From Eretmocerus hayati (Eukaryota > Arthropoda > Insecta > Hymenoptera > Aphelinidae), in contig CM056743.1 in assembly GCA_029851415.1 (NCBI GenBank), positions 24,342,905-24,406,904 on the forward strand: a DNA stretch of 64,000 nucleotides, read 5' to 3'. Below are positions 36,724 through 49,274 of the stretch, piece after piece. Under the pieces are notes generated by a model. That model did no database searches. It was not told the origin of the DNA and saw only the letters and a program-made list of their open reading frames with translations. A program made the position numbers and the translations under genes. Position 1 is the first letter of the stretch; each line of letters starts with the position of its first letter.

Positions 36724-37186
36724 ACGACGTGTCAGACTGAAAAATCCTCGTCACCTCATAGATATACATACATTTTAAATCGAAAACCTAGAGAAAAGAA
36801 ATGGCTTTGAAAAAAAAGCAATACACGAAGACTCATGAATATACATTTCGGCTTCAGCTTTGGGGGGAGGGGAGGATGGGTCATTCGCTTGCTATAATCC
36901 TTTAGCGCCTGTATAGTTTTTATCCTACAGGTTATTGCGTACGTTGGGGTGTTAAAAACCATTCACGACAGGTAGGTTAATCGGCTCTTTGCAGTGAAAA
37001 AGGTGGGGAAAAAAATGACGTATTTGAATTTTAAAATTATATGAGGATATTAGAATTGGGACGTTTTCAATTCTTGGTAAATATACGAAATTTTAACCCG
37101 CGTGCTAGCGTAATAAAAGCTCGTAACGCTTGGGTATTGGCATGCCTTGATTTATTCGTCCTCTCAACGCCAATAGCACCACATAC

Positions 37187-37210
37187 ATTCACACGTGCGT
37201 GCACACTCAC

Positions 37211-37241
<31 letters not shown>
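37187..37241. repeat. (CA)n microsatellite
   Basis: A long CA run with a few interruptions at its left edge. It is uninterrupted for more than ten units from about 37217. Confidence 0.9.
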
Positions 37242-38870
37242 TACTGCACTTTCCGGTCTTCTATCTCTCAATTTTCTTTCACTTCGACGCGTATGGCTTT
37301 GCAGCTGCACGACCACGACAAGTTCGTTTCCCTCTCTCTATCTCTCGTTTTCTTTCTTTTTAGACCTGACTCTAGTAGTACCTTCTTATCCAAGTAAAAC
37401 TAAGACACGATTTATGGCCCCATCGAATGAACAAGGTGCCAACGAGCCTACAGAAGGATATTTTAGAGCAGCTGGTTTTGAGAGAGGACAAATCTTTTTC
37501 TTTCTTAGTAGATGAGTACAAGGGGTTGGAAAAATGATAGGTTAGGAAATAATTTTGGTAGTGTCTTTTTGGCTGGTCAAATGATCGAATTTGAATGGAG
37601 TTGTGGGTTCTACGGATTTGGGATCGAGGATGTGTTTTTTTTTCAAGATGGGCTCTTGGGATTCATATAGTCGAGCTACGAGTGATTTATGCTAGCTGAA
37701 TGTATGTACTTTAGTGAGATATGTTGCCTATGAATGGAATATGGAGTTTCGAATTTGGAGATGCTGTAGGGTTTAGTGAGAGTAAATCATTGGCAGTTTT
37801 AGGTAGTCCCATTCGTTAAGATTCATGGCGTATTGGAATTTTGGATAGACGTAATGTTTCTTGATAAACCACTGGAATCCATTGAATTCTTTTCGTAGAT
37901 TTTGATCCAGTGGTTAGTAGATAATTTGTAGAGATCCGCGTAGGGTAAACTGTTTTCCTGATTATTTTTGTGGAAATCAGCTCATTAGTTAAGAACTAAA
38001 TTGGATGATCTTTTTGCAAGCGTTACTCAAATGAGAATGAGTCTTTCAGCTGTTTCCCCATTGTAATACTCGTCACTCGAGATTTATGACCAGCGTTTAT
38101 GATGTGACAAGGCTGATGTATTCTAAACTGAGGATGTTTCATTCAGATTCCTCGTTTTGTCTGATTATATTGACCCTCGTCACATCCCAATAATCTGTGA
38201 CTATACTTTCAGACTGCACCAGAAAAATATGAAGACTAAAAATTCTCCGCGGATACAGGACTCTCATAAGATAACTCATGAAGAAAAAGTTTAACAGAAT
38301 GTGGCACGAAAAATATATTCAAAAAGTCCTCTCGATGAAGTGTTTGGTCTGTTTTTCGCCACATCAATATTCTCCAGCCTGGAACATAGGTAGCTCCTCT
38401 TTCGGAAAACAATTTGTGAGAATAGACGGGATTGACGAGCAAAAAATCTCGTTAAAAAAATTCTGAGAATATAAAATCGGTGCATCAAATTCAACGCACG
38501 AATTAGTCAAATCAAACATCCAACAAGGATCAGCGAATTGCTAGACTATGCGTCAAGATAAATTCCAAAAATCACTCAAATGAAGAAGTAAAAAAGTCAA
38601 TGAACTTGCCAATATCACACTCCTGTCACCACAAAGAATCCTTTCTGCAAACTCCGACACCAGGACTCTATTTCTCCATCAATCGAACTCGCTCAACTTG
38701 CATGCGCGCATCAAATAGCTTCTGTGTCCCATAAGCCGCAGGCTTCAAAGGATTAATCAACAGAACATTCAATTGCTCTGGGCTGTATACGAGTCTCTAT
38801 GCTAACCCATCAACTTTCTAAGCTTGCACAGACTCCTTCGGACTCACACAATATATTTACTCACTCACTC

Positions 38871-39067
38871 AAACACACACACACACTCGCACACGCACCC
38901 ACCCACACAAACACACACTCGCACAGTCACATTCATACCCACAACAGCCATCCTCACCCACACTTACATATCTACACATGCACAAGCACACACACACACA
39001 CACACACACACATTGCACCCATCCACACACGCGTCCATCCACTCACCCACACACACACACACACACA
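38871..39067. repeat. compound (CA)n array
   Basis: About 200 bases in which CA runs alternate with ACTC, ACCC and ACAT variants. Two clean CA blocks lie at about 38985-39012 and 39049-39067. It gives three overlapping open frames rich in threonine and histidine, none of them real. Confidence 0.9.
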
Positions 39068-39736
39068 GACATTTACACGCTTGTGGGGAGCGTCAGAGGG
39101 CAACATCTAAGGCCTGAGAAATCGCAGTCACGTCACGCACGTGGCGTTACGCGCTTACCAACATAGGGAGTATCGTCGACTTCTCTATGGTCTTTTTCAT
39201 CCCAGACGCGCAATATCAGCATCAGTAGTAGAGGTACATACACACACCAGTGGAGGCGAAAATCGAGGAACAGTAGCATCCTACTTTAGCACAGCTGTGC
39301 AACGTGGCGTCCGCAAAAAGGTACAAACCGTGACTCTAACAAACTTCTATATTATATCTATATCGTTTGTGCCGAGAATGCGCGATACGAATTGAGAATG
39401 AGCTTATTGCCTTGCTCATGGAAGTAAGTACCGAATGGTAATGCTTAGAGATTCGAATTATCGGTATAATGAATCGGAGGTATGGTGTCAGTGCTTTGAT
39501 TTTGCTGTAATACTTGCGATGGCTAACCACTGCTGGTGTTACTACTGCTACGTGTTCAGATTGCAAAGTTTTGATTTTGGCAGTGTTACTATTTGTGCTC
39601 AAGTGCCTATCTTACTTACTGCATATTATACTGTAAAATTTAGCCGGTGAGTTATGGGCACTCCTCGTTTCAAATTTAGAATTTTTCGGCTATTATTTGT
39701 GCAACTAACTGTTTATCAATAGAGAGCGCTCTTAGG

Positions 39737-40583
39737 TACCGTTAAATTGGGTAACTTTGGTACAGTGGGTGCAAATTTGGTACACCCCTGAAAAATGACT
39801 TTCAGAGCTGCATCCGGGAAGGTAAACGATTCTATCGCTCTGAAACCTATCCTCCCCTCTTGACACGCATATGAACAATGTGTTGAGTCACCGTACACCC
39901 CATGTAGATGGTTGCAGTTGTTTACTGAGGCTTTTTCCGAAATGGCTGATTTAAAAGCGATTCGCGAGTGGTTCAGTTAGCTTACCTGGCAAAAAGTGTT
40001 CCGGAACGAAGTACGGGTGAATAACGGTACATTTCGACTACATTTAGCATCATATTGAAGAAACCATCGTTACATTGGGGTATTTGAAGCATTCGGAATT
40101 TTAATGAATAAAAAACAGGGGAAAAAACCATGAAATAATCGTACCAAAGTTACCCCACTCTGGGTAAGAAGTACGGGGATAAGGTAATTTCAGAACACTT
40201 TCCTATGACAGCTTCTTTTCATCTCATCTTGAGCCGAGTGATGGTCTATGAGGTTTTAAAATGTTTCAAACAGCTCAAAATAAAAGTTCTGAACGATCAA
40301 AATCAATTCACTCGCATGATGGTGGGTAGAATTGAGATATTCTGTAAGTGTACCAAAGATGCTCCATCGGGGTCTAACTTTGGTACACTTCTTCAACTGC
40401 TAATAACTCCAGCTCAGACGCATCAAATTGGACTTTGTAGCCCGTCAATCGAAAGCTGAGACTGTAAGCTTTAGATTGACTCCTAATAGAAGTGGGTTTT
40501 GTCAATGTATGATGAAATGCCGAGCCAAACAAAATGAAAAACACCGATAACGTACCAAAATTACCCAATTTGACGTTACAGTA
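39737..40583. mobile_element. dispersed repeat, copy 1 (TTTGGTAC family)
   Basis: The left end TACCGTTAAATTGGGTAACTT and the right end, as reverse complement TACTGTAACGTCAAATTGGG, look like imperfect inverted ends. The interior repeats AACTTTGGTAC-type words at least six times in both orientations. Its right half recurs in opposite orientation at 49275-49699. No transposase is present. It is probably a nonautonomous DNA element. A conserved open frame shared by both copies (about 40374-40670 minus here) reflects sequence identity, and I have no evidence that it is translated. Confidence 0.6.
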
Positions 40584-42399
40584 TTCGATGCAAGATCTAA
40601 TTGATATTTGTATATTCAAAAATAAATAGCAAGGCGGTGGATTTGGCTCATTTTTGAGCTTACTGAGCAAATCATTGATTCGTTATTTACTGATGCAATG
40701 TTTGTTCGATAAGCTGTCACGTAAAAAAGTTCTGCTAAATTCAAACGATTTGGGAATAAATATCAAATCTCAAGCACGCTCTGAATATTGATATGGAAAA
40801 ATACTACCGATCCATCAAGCGGAAAATACTCGCGGAGGTATTTGTTTTACCGCCAAAACTACTGACCGTGTCAAGTTGAGCGCTTGTCAGTAACACGAAC
40901 ATGATAGGGTGAGCTTAAATCTAACGTAAACCGGTATCGAGACCGAAAAGGGTGATGGCGTTGTATTTAATGCCAAATCACGATCCATGCCACGCCGTCG
41001 AAAATTCTAGTTTTATTGTACAAAAATTCCGAAAAAAGCAAGAGAATAAGAAAGCAGATTGAATCCACAATTTTGAAAGAATGACACAGAACGATATGCG
41101 AGCTCATGGAATTATTGAAAAAGGAATAAAAACGAAGTTGAGCTCAACATTCCCGTGGAATGATTTTAGAATTGATAGAATTGATTGAGGAAAGATATTC
41201 CCCAAGGGATGAGAGTATTTACACGAGAAAAATAATAGTTTGCTGAGTTCACAAACATCTGTTAGTAAAATTTGTATGAAACCAATGCACCAAAGTATCA
41301 CTGTGGCGAATATGTTAGGTAAATACCTGATGGAATTCACAAGCAGATACATCATGAAATGAGCGATAAAATCTTTTCAGAAGAGTTGTCTGGGAAATTA
41401 TAAAAGGGAAGACCAACTTTTTTTTAGCCCTGTTAATCCTAACATCAAACTATTCTGTTTATTCTAAAATCATATAGCTCCTAGATTCATCTCTAATTCG
41501 TGTAACTGAATCATCCACGAATCAAACACGTGCAACAGATAATCTCACAGTTAATGCATGACGTAACTTCAAAAATTCAAAATGACCGATTACAAGGATG
41601 AACATTTACGAAAATCCAAAAACTAAACCCAAATTCTTTTCCATCCGTAACTAAAACCACCCACAAGACGAATCGGTTTTCAACTCCGATAAGGCTAACA
41701 AACGTTGTTATAGCGTAAGCCCGAGACGTGGTCTCGTCACTCTGTCGTTAACGAGCTAGGTCACAGAGTAGCTTGACTCAAGTTTTTTTTTTCACGTGTC
41801 CATGCTGATACGCTTCTGTAACTGCTGAAAAAGTTCACAGCATGGCTCTAACCTTTTTTAACCCCATACCAGAAGAGATATTCCCGAACGTGGAAGCACA
41901 AGTAAACCTCGGCTATAAATCAGTTTCGGCGTCAGACGCTGTTTCCGACTTTTCATTACGGGCCTCGACGCAATCCCGTTTCGTAGGATAGAGACTACGC
42001 CGTCAACTTGGATGTCATCACAAGCTTTTTCTGACGTTAGAGAGAAGTTGATAGTGCGAAATATTGTGAGCTCGGTTGCAAGTTTTTTCATCGATATAGC
42101 TATGATGTACACTTGTCTCTTTCTTCATCATGAAAAGCCCTTCGATGTATCAATCACAGCGAGGATAAGTAGAATTTAGGTAAAATATTTTCGAATGCTG
42201 ATGAGTGGAATTTGATTAACAAAACAGGTCTCAGCTGCAGCTCTAATGTTCATCGAAAGTTGCACGTTATTTGCTATATAAAATGGATGGTACAGATTCA
42301 TGAAAAATTATCCAGAGCACAGATAAGAACTACTGGGTTTCATAAGAATTAAATTCAGTACTACTGAGTGGTATTATGACTCTGCTACGGTGAGTTTTG

Positions 42400-42720
42400 A
42401 TAAATACAGGGTGCTCACGAAGTATACAAATGTAACTTTCACTTACTCAGTTGGGCAAAAGGTTCCCTACCTATTTTTTTACCCCGTACTTCAGAAACAA
42501 TAGGAAATTATGAAAATTCTTGGAACAAGTGTCCGGGCGTCCATTCGAAGGTACCGCTAGTAGTAACCCTGAATTTGACTTTGAATATTCTCCTCGAAGT
42601 CATTGAGGTTAACGCATTCCATTGGAAAGAATCGTTTGAACATCCATTTCACGAGCAAATAGCGAATTTTCCCTTGGACTCTTCATTGCAGCCTAATAAC
42701 TTCAACGCTCATCATCATTT
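42400..42720. other. noncoding, upstream of truncated LINE
   Basis: Starts with CAGGGTGCTCACGAAG, which resembles a fragment of some dispersed repeat. I found no open frame that continues the LINE reading frame across this stretch: stops appear just upstream of 42700. Confidence 0.3.
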
Positions 42721-43810
42721 GATCTAGTTAACATCTCGCTTTTCATTGAGAAAGTACGTAATCTTGGGTTCTCTGACACGGTGTGCAATTGGATTCATTC
42801 ATTTTTAAGCGATCGAGTGCAAACAGTTGTTTCACCAACAGGACAAAAGTCAGTGCCGGCAAGTCGAAATTCGGATATCCCACAAGGAAGCAAAGCTGGC
42901 CCGCCATTCTTTTCCTTGAGTATAACTGATCTCCCAAAAAATCTGCAACACTGTACACATCATTCTTACGCAGATGATGCAACATTCTATTACTATGGCC
43001 ACTTTAATGAAGTTGAGCTGATTGTCAAGAGAGTCAACGAGGACGCCAAAAAAATTCATGACTATGCAGTCACCAACGGTCTGACAGTTAACAAACTCAG
43101 AACGAAAGCGATATGGTTCGGCTCCAATAGCTCTACGAAACGTCTTCGCGATTTGCCTCCTCCTCCCGTAGTCTTTGACGGGCAAGTCATAGAATATAGT
43201 GATTCGATAAAAATTTTAAGAGTGACGCTCGATATCAGACTCACGATGCAACAGCAATGTTGTATTACCACGCGTAAATCCTTCGCCGCGCTCAGTAAAC
43301 TGAGACAATGCAAGGATTGCATCCTTCGTGACGCCAAATTGATGTTGATTAAATCCCTTGTATTCCCATACTTCGATTATTGCGCAGGATTGTTCATAGA
43401 TCTATCTAAGGAACTAATACTCAAACTGAATAGATGCAAGAACGCGTCCTTACGTTTTGCGCTTGGACTTAGAAGTTTGGTGAAAATGGTATTATGTCCT
43501 ACACCCAAAGATGCGATTACCTCTGCATCTCTCTTCTAGCAAAAATCCTGGACTCAGGAAAACCAGGATATCTAGCCGAAAAGTTTATATTCCGCCCTGA
43601 GAACAAATTAGGGTCAAAACGCGTTTCATCCCTTGATCTAGTACAACCCTTTGCTAGAACGGACACCTACAACAATTCTTATTTTTTTTGTCGGTGATTC
43701 GTCAATGGAATAGGATTCCCATCGAAATTAGAGAAAAATTCAACAAGTCGTGCTTTAAGCCATTGATGGCGGCATACATATTAGAGTCAGGGTTGAAGGA
43801 ACCTGTCTGA
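42721..43810 (+). pseudogene. LINE reverse transcriptase fragment, two frameshifts
   Basis: The first frame (42721-43539) starts in the middle of the RT palm (FDLVN, then a GFSDTV-type region). It contains IPQGSKAGPPFF and the catalytic YADD near 42970, followed by the thumb region and a VLCPTPKD end. The protein then continues in a second frame (about 43500-43699, CDYLCISLLAKIL then KPGYLAEKF) and a third (43694-43810, VIRQWNRIPIEIRE, ending at TGA 43808-43810). These are typical LINE C-terminal segments. Two frameshifts and the missing N-terminus make this dead. Confidence 0.88.
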
Positions 43811-44137
43811 GCGGTGGCTGACATTATCCATGGTTGTGGCGGAAATTTGTAGAGATTTTATAATACGAGCAGCTTCCATTAATTTGTTAATTGTGTATTC
43901 TTATCCATAACATGTACCAAATCTGGTTTTTGTGTCTCCCATAATGTAATTTTATTTTATTTTTAGTTATACCATTATTAGTATTATTAATCAATTTTTA
44001 AGGTTCATAGCAGTTGGTCCCAAATGCGATGGAGCAAAACTCCTAGCATGTATTTTGTATTTTCTTTTGGTAACTATAGGCCATATGTAAAATCTCGTGT
44101 AGACTATGAAGGACTTCTCAATCCTTAGTCTGAAAGA

Positions 44138-44166
44138 ATCATTCATTCATTCATTCATTCATTCAT
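44138..44166 (+). repeat. (ATTC)n LINE 3' tail
   Basis: Six or more ATTC units directly after the LINE 3' UTR. Tetranucleotide tails mark the 3' ends of several CR1/Jockey-type elements. Confidence 0.8.
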
Positions 44167-44179
44167 TTAGCCAGGATAC

Positions 44180-45890
44180 TGACAGTGCTACTTGTGATCA
44201 AGTAATAAGGGGAGCACTCGTGATCGAATCCTCAGGGTGGCACTCGTGATCGAGTTCTCAAGGTGGCACCCGATATTACGTACTCATGGTTCAGTACTTG
44301 AAGTAATACTCAGGATTCATTAGTTGAGTTGGTATTTGTGGTCAAATGCTCCGGGTGCGTATTTCACGATTGCGGGACTAACAACTACTCCGCTACATAA
44401 TGGCTTTATCATCAGCTCTGAAGATTGGCTACCACGTTATTTTGAGTGGCTCAATGATTGAATGAATCAACAAAAGTATTGAGAGAAATTGAGATATTTC
44501 TCAAACACTCAATGCTATTCGAAGAGTATACAAGAAACGATTTGCGAATAGATGGACGTTTGTAGATTTCTGAGAACTATGAGCACGAAGCTATTGAGAA
44601 TGTGAGTACTTTCTGCAAAAAAACTGAGTGACAATTTACGGTTTTAGGTCACCACGCAAGTGAATTACAACGGTAAGGCCTCATTAGTTGATGCGCATGC
44701 ATTGAGAGTGGCTCTCGTGAGTTTTTTCGTTGTATTTGGAGCAGTTCTCCTCTAGCGTTTAGTGGATTGTACTCGGGTTTTGAGTTTGGAGAATGCAAGC
44801 ATGTCTATGACGTCACCCTTTGCCAGAGAGGATTACGCTGCAGGAAGTACGTGTGATCATACTGCGGATTTAATCACGAGAATCCCGCCGGAATACTTGA
44901 TTATCAGTGAATTATCAAACACAACCCAGACTATTCGATCACGAGTAGCACCATGAGTACTCGATCGCAATGTTCACCATCAGTGCTCGATCATGAGTGC
45001 GACTCTGAGTGCTCGATCACGAATACGACTTTGAGTACACGAACACGAGTACGACACTAATTACTCGATCACGAGTACGATTCTGAGTGCCCGATCACGA
45101 GTTCTACTCTAAGTACGTTATCACGAATACTATACGGAGTAATCGATCACGAGTAGCACTCCGAGTACTCGGTCGCAAGTATCACTCAAGGAACTCGATC
45201 ACGAGTACAACACCGAAGACTTGACAAGAGATATCATCCAGAGTACTTGATCACGAGTACGACTCTGAATGTTCGATCACGAGCACGACACTGAGAGCTC
45301 CATCACGAATAAGAATTTGAGTGCTCTATCAGGAGTTCCACTCTACTTGATCACGAGAATGACCATGAGTGCTCGATCACTAATACTTCTCTGAGTAAGT
45401 GACCACGATCCCCACCAATTCTTCATTTACGAGTCTGGCTTTGAGTGCTCCATCACAAGTATAACTCGAAGGACATGATCAGAAATATGATCCGGAGTGA
45501 TTGAGCACGAGTATCGCATCAAGTACTCGATCACGAGTACTACTCAAAAAAACTCGATCACGAGTTTTGTAATGAGTACTTGTTCACAAGTACCATCCAG
45601 AGTACTGGAACACGAGTACCTCTTTGAGTCCTTGACGAGAACGACTGTGAGTGCTTGATCACGCGTACTGCTCAGAGTACATGATTACAAGTACCATCTG
45701 GAGAACTCGATAATCCGCACCACCCTGCGTATTTGATCACAAGAATCATCCGGAGCACTACTCGGTTACGATCACCATCCGAATTAATTGATCACGATTA
45801 CTACCTATAGGATGCTCAATCGCGAGTCCCGATCAGAGAAGTCAATCATTAGCCACTACCCCAATGACTTTATAACGAGTATCACCGTGG
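44180..45890. repeat. CGATCACGAGTA minisatellite, about 25-bp period
   Basis: Dozens of degenerate units containing CTCGATCACGAGTAC or close variants, spaced mostly 23-27 bases. The intervening words are ACTCTGAGTG, ACTCAAAG and CATCCGGAGTA. The densest block is 44930-45830. A smaller block at 44190-44350 carries the same core in the opposite orientation (CACTCGTGATCGAG), followed by about 400 bases of other sequence. The core CTCGATCACGAG is close to palindromic. No protein is encoded. The array starts almost at the LINE tail. Confidence 0.85.
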
Positions 45891-45899
45891 TAACTCAAT

Positions 45900-46780
45900 T
45901 TCAAGTACTTCAACCCCAAGAAGACTAAATTCCACAATTCTCCTGTTTACGTAGAATTGACTGGTTTTAAGATTTTGGGCGAAAGATTCAGAATCATTGG
46001 GAATAATTTTTTGTTCTATAGAATCGCAAGATTGTATCATGGTGGAGCTGAACGGATGCGATTTTCGGATACAACTCGCGGTCTTATTTAGTAAAGACCA
46101 CTTTCTCAATCTTTTGGTATGTGACTTTGTCCAAATTATTTACTGGTGTTATTATCAATATAATGGTGTAACTCAACGATCTATGTAAAGAGGGAGATCA
46201 TGCTCTAGCAAAACGGCTTGGAGACCAAACACTTTGAAATGTGAACCTATCATTGATTCGCATTTTTATTCCAGCATTCATATCATCCACAGCTGTTATG
46301 TAGAGTACTAAAAGCTTTCCCAGTCCCTTTATCCTCCCCCACCCTTAATTACAGTAAATGTTGGACCACAGTGGTATGAAATCACGCATCGCACCCAAAG
46401 TAACGCAACCCTAAAAGCGCATCTCCCTAATAATGCGTCAAAGCGAATCAAAACTGGATCGATCGATGCATAGTGCGATAGTGTCCGTAACGATTGCAGC
46501 TTTTACCGCTTAGAGCCTCATCTAAAATATCACTGCAAAAGCTCTATACATCTATATAGTTCCAATCACCCGATGAATCAATAGATCTTGCACCCTCTGA
46601 GCTACTATTACTACTACTACTACCAACCAGCATGAAATTCTGTAATTGTTAAGTACCCAAGCTCATTTCTTCCTTTATCCAAGCTATCTTATACAATATA
46701 CCCGTCATTTGCATCAAATCTCATCTTGAATTTCCATTTTCTACTATCATCGGTAATCAATATACCCATATTCAACATTG
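45900..46780. other. noncoding stretch, nothing recognised
   Basis: No exon, RNA gene or element end was seen between the minisatellite and the triplet repeats. Confidence 0.4.
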
Positions 46781-46782
46781 AA

Positions 46783-46820
46783 AGCAGCAGCAGCAGCAGT
46801 CGTCGTCGTCGTCGTCGTCA
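46783..46820. repeat. (CAG)n(TCG)n compound triplet repeat
   Basis: Five CAG units followed by about seven TCG/GTC units. No gene is associated. Confidence 0.85.
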
Positions 46821-46865
46821 CGAAAATTGAAGAAATCTCAATTCCTCTTCTCGCCAGTTCACGTA

Positions 46866-47722
46866 TAGGCCGAGTCTACATAGACGCGCTCACCCCGGGC
46901 GCGCGCGCTCTCTCTGCTCGCACTCTCCACCCAAACGCTGGAGTAGTTACTGAAAATAGGATTTGAAAATCTTTTGACGAGTTTTTTTCTCAACTTGAGT
47001 ATCAACGCAAGTTTGTGAGATAAAAAATGGACAGTTAATCGCATAAATCGAACAAAAAGTTGATTTGCATTTAATAGAGATCGGAAAGTGAGGCACTTGG
47101 ATATCGATCGATGTGCCTGATATCACCACTCCACAACTTCTCAAGTTCTCAACTTGCCGCTCATTCACCAATATCTAACATTTTATTGAATTTGCATTGA
47201 GACTTTCTCTAGAAACTGTGAAATGAGCAGAGGTGTGCGAAATTGTGGTTAAGAAGAATCGAGCCATTCCATGTACACCCAAGATCAAACTTGTGTTACA
47301 AGAGTCACTCCTCCTTGAATTTGGGACATCTCGGGTGTTCTTTATCAGGATTCCATACACTTTAGTTCATTATTCAGCTTCTAGAATGAATACCAATGTA
47401 TAACCAATATAATTACTGAATATTGCTGAATGGTTTGCAAGTTGGAGACCTGATGAAAAGTCGGGGGATGTTCAAATGAGACACAAACACGCCTCTCATT
47501 TTTCGAACTCTATTCGATGCAAATTAAATTTTTGGTCGATTCACGCAATAGACTGGCCGTTTTTCATCTCACAAACTCACGCTGTTACTCAAGTTGAGAA
47601 GGAACACTCGTCAAAACATTTTCAAGTCCCATTTTCGGTACCTACTCCGGTGTTTGGGTGGAGAGTGCAAGCGGAGAGAGCGCGCGCGCCCCGAGTGAGC
47701 GCGTCTATGTAGACTCGGCCAT
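46866..47722. mobile_element. foldback element with GC-rich termini
   Basis: The left end TAGGCCGAGTCTACATAG and the right end GTCTATGTAGACTCGGCCA are inverted partners. Both continue with GACGCGCTCAC, GCGCGCGCGCTCTCTC and CTCTCCACCCAAAC. The inversion goes on through CTCAACTTGAGT and TTTGTGAGAT to near the middle, giving arms of roughly 300-400 bases. TA lies directly outside both ends, so a Tc1/mariner-type TA duplication is possible but not proven. The terminal 60 bases of each arm are much more G+C-rich than the inside. No transposase. Confidence 0.75.
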
Positions 47723-48055
47723 AATGAAACACAGCAGCTTTCTCTAACATCGTCGTTGCGCCTCGATAAATTGATTTAAAGCCTTCTGAAAGCGACTCGC
47801 GTACTTAATCACGATCTAGCAAGATTCTATATATTCGCTGTTCTAAATTGGCACACGCTGCACTTGGTAAGTGAACTCTATCTACTTCTTCCTCACTCTC
47901 TCTTTCTTATCATTTTCTCCTCCTCTTCTACTCTTTCTACTTCTGAATCTATGTCTAGATAGACTCGCAAATTTTCCAATGAAATGACAGCGACTTTGCC
48001 GCAGAAATACAGAGAACAAAAAGAGCACCAGATAATGAAGGAAGAGGAGGAATAG

Positions 48056-48165
48056 AAGAGAGAGAGAGAGAGAGGTGATAGTAATAGTAGTGGTAGTGGT
48101 GGTGGTGGTGGTGGTGGTGGTGGTAGTGGTTGTGGTGGTGGTGGTAGTGGTGGTGGTGGTGGTGG
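48056..48165. repeat. (GA)n and (GGT)n compound microsatellite
   Basis: A short GA run (48056-48075) is followed by GTA variants and about twenty-five GGT units with a few AGT and TGT interruptions. The polythreonine and polyproline frames on the minus strand are artefacts of it. Confidence 0.9.
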
Positions 48166-49274
48166 AAAGCAAGATGGACTCAAGATTTATAGAAGGGCCT
48201 GAATCCGAAAATTAAGTTGGCAACTATTTGAACTGATGCCAGTTTGTAAAGCTCCTTTTCTAAGAACATCAGGTGATTCCAGACTACCATACTCATACTG
48301 CCCCTCCTCTAGCCTTCCAAGTAATTCATTTCATAAGTTAGGCCATAGAATCTCAATGTTACCGTACCGCGAATTGGACATTGCCATTCCTTAATTGCCC
48401 AAGCGGACTCCTCATCACGTATACTCACTTTGGCTCTGCGAGGGGGTGAAAAAGTAAAAGGTGGAGGAAAAAAAAGATGTAGAAGCCGATCGTGATATCG
48501 CACAAAATGCAGCACTGGGCTGTAGAAAGAAAAGAGAGTTGGGCACTCAATTTTTGACCGCATTGCGCAGAGACACCCTCGTTATCTCCTACACCCTTTT
48601 TCTTCTCAGAATATTATACCAAAAAACCCTTATGGCACTATAGCGTATATAACATTGGAGAAAGTGTTTGCAATAATGGACCTGTTTTCTATAAAAGGCC
48701 AAGTTGCTTATCTCATCCCTTTGCTCTTGAGTTGAGAGTTAAGGAAGATTCCAGTAATGAGGGTCGATACTGTTGCTGCTGATGCGGTACTGGTTCTATG
48801 GAAGAAGTAGAACAGCCTATAGCTTAGATTACATCTTGAGATGCACTCAGAGTGTCTCTTGAAAACATTTTGAAATATTATCGGGATTGGGTTTGAGGAA
48901 GGATGGATAAAAGTTGAAAATTGAACTTCGATTGTAGCGATTCTGAAAGTATCTTTGTAATTTGTAGGATTATTTTAGTCTGTTATTTCCACCTATATAA
49001 GAACGATTTGGAAACATTTGTGGACATTAGATTGAGCCCTGCCATGTACACCAATTGAAACAATAAATTCATGAATCGCGATTGTTTTTAACCACATTTG
49101 TATTCCATCGATGTAGAGGGAGCATCTAAACTTTTTGTGCAATTTATTTCGGACCAGTTACCAGAAGAGGTGGTTAGAATCGCGAATTAGATTTGGCTGA
49201 GAACTTATACGTACCACATTTATTATATATATATATATATGAATTTCCTAGAGTTATACACCCTAACGTTTAAG

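Larger units (their letters stand above)
34165..37195. other. noncoding stretch with microsatellites
   Basis: No gene recognised. It holds a CAC triplet run (34909-34936, flanked by CAT variants) and an ACG triplet run (36698-36723). The histidine-rich or glycine-rich frames they create are repeat artefacts. Confidence 0.45.
42700..44166 (+). mobile_element. 5'-truncated non-LTR retrotransposon (LINE)
   Basis: Only the 3' half of reverse transcriptase, the C-terminal region, about 330 bases of 3' UTR and an (ATTC)n tail remain. The tail at about 44138-44166 marks the 3' end. 5' truncation is the usual result of target-primed reverse transcription. The protein fits the Jockey/CR1-type group, but I cannot name the clade. 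No endonuclease is present. Confidence 0.85.

Noticed and set aside
38799..39117. Overlapping open frames rich in histidine and threonine.
   Set aside because: They are produced by the compound CA microsatellite in three frames and have no independent support.
44180..45890. Regularly spaced near-palindromic repeats suggested a CRISPR array.
   Set aside because: Spacers are not unique, the repeats are degenerate, there are no cas genes and the genome is eukaryotic. It is a minisatellite.
47882..48183. Two long minus-strand frames with polythreonine or polyproline.
   Set aside because: Artefacts of the GGT triplet repeat and the adjacent GA run.
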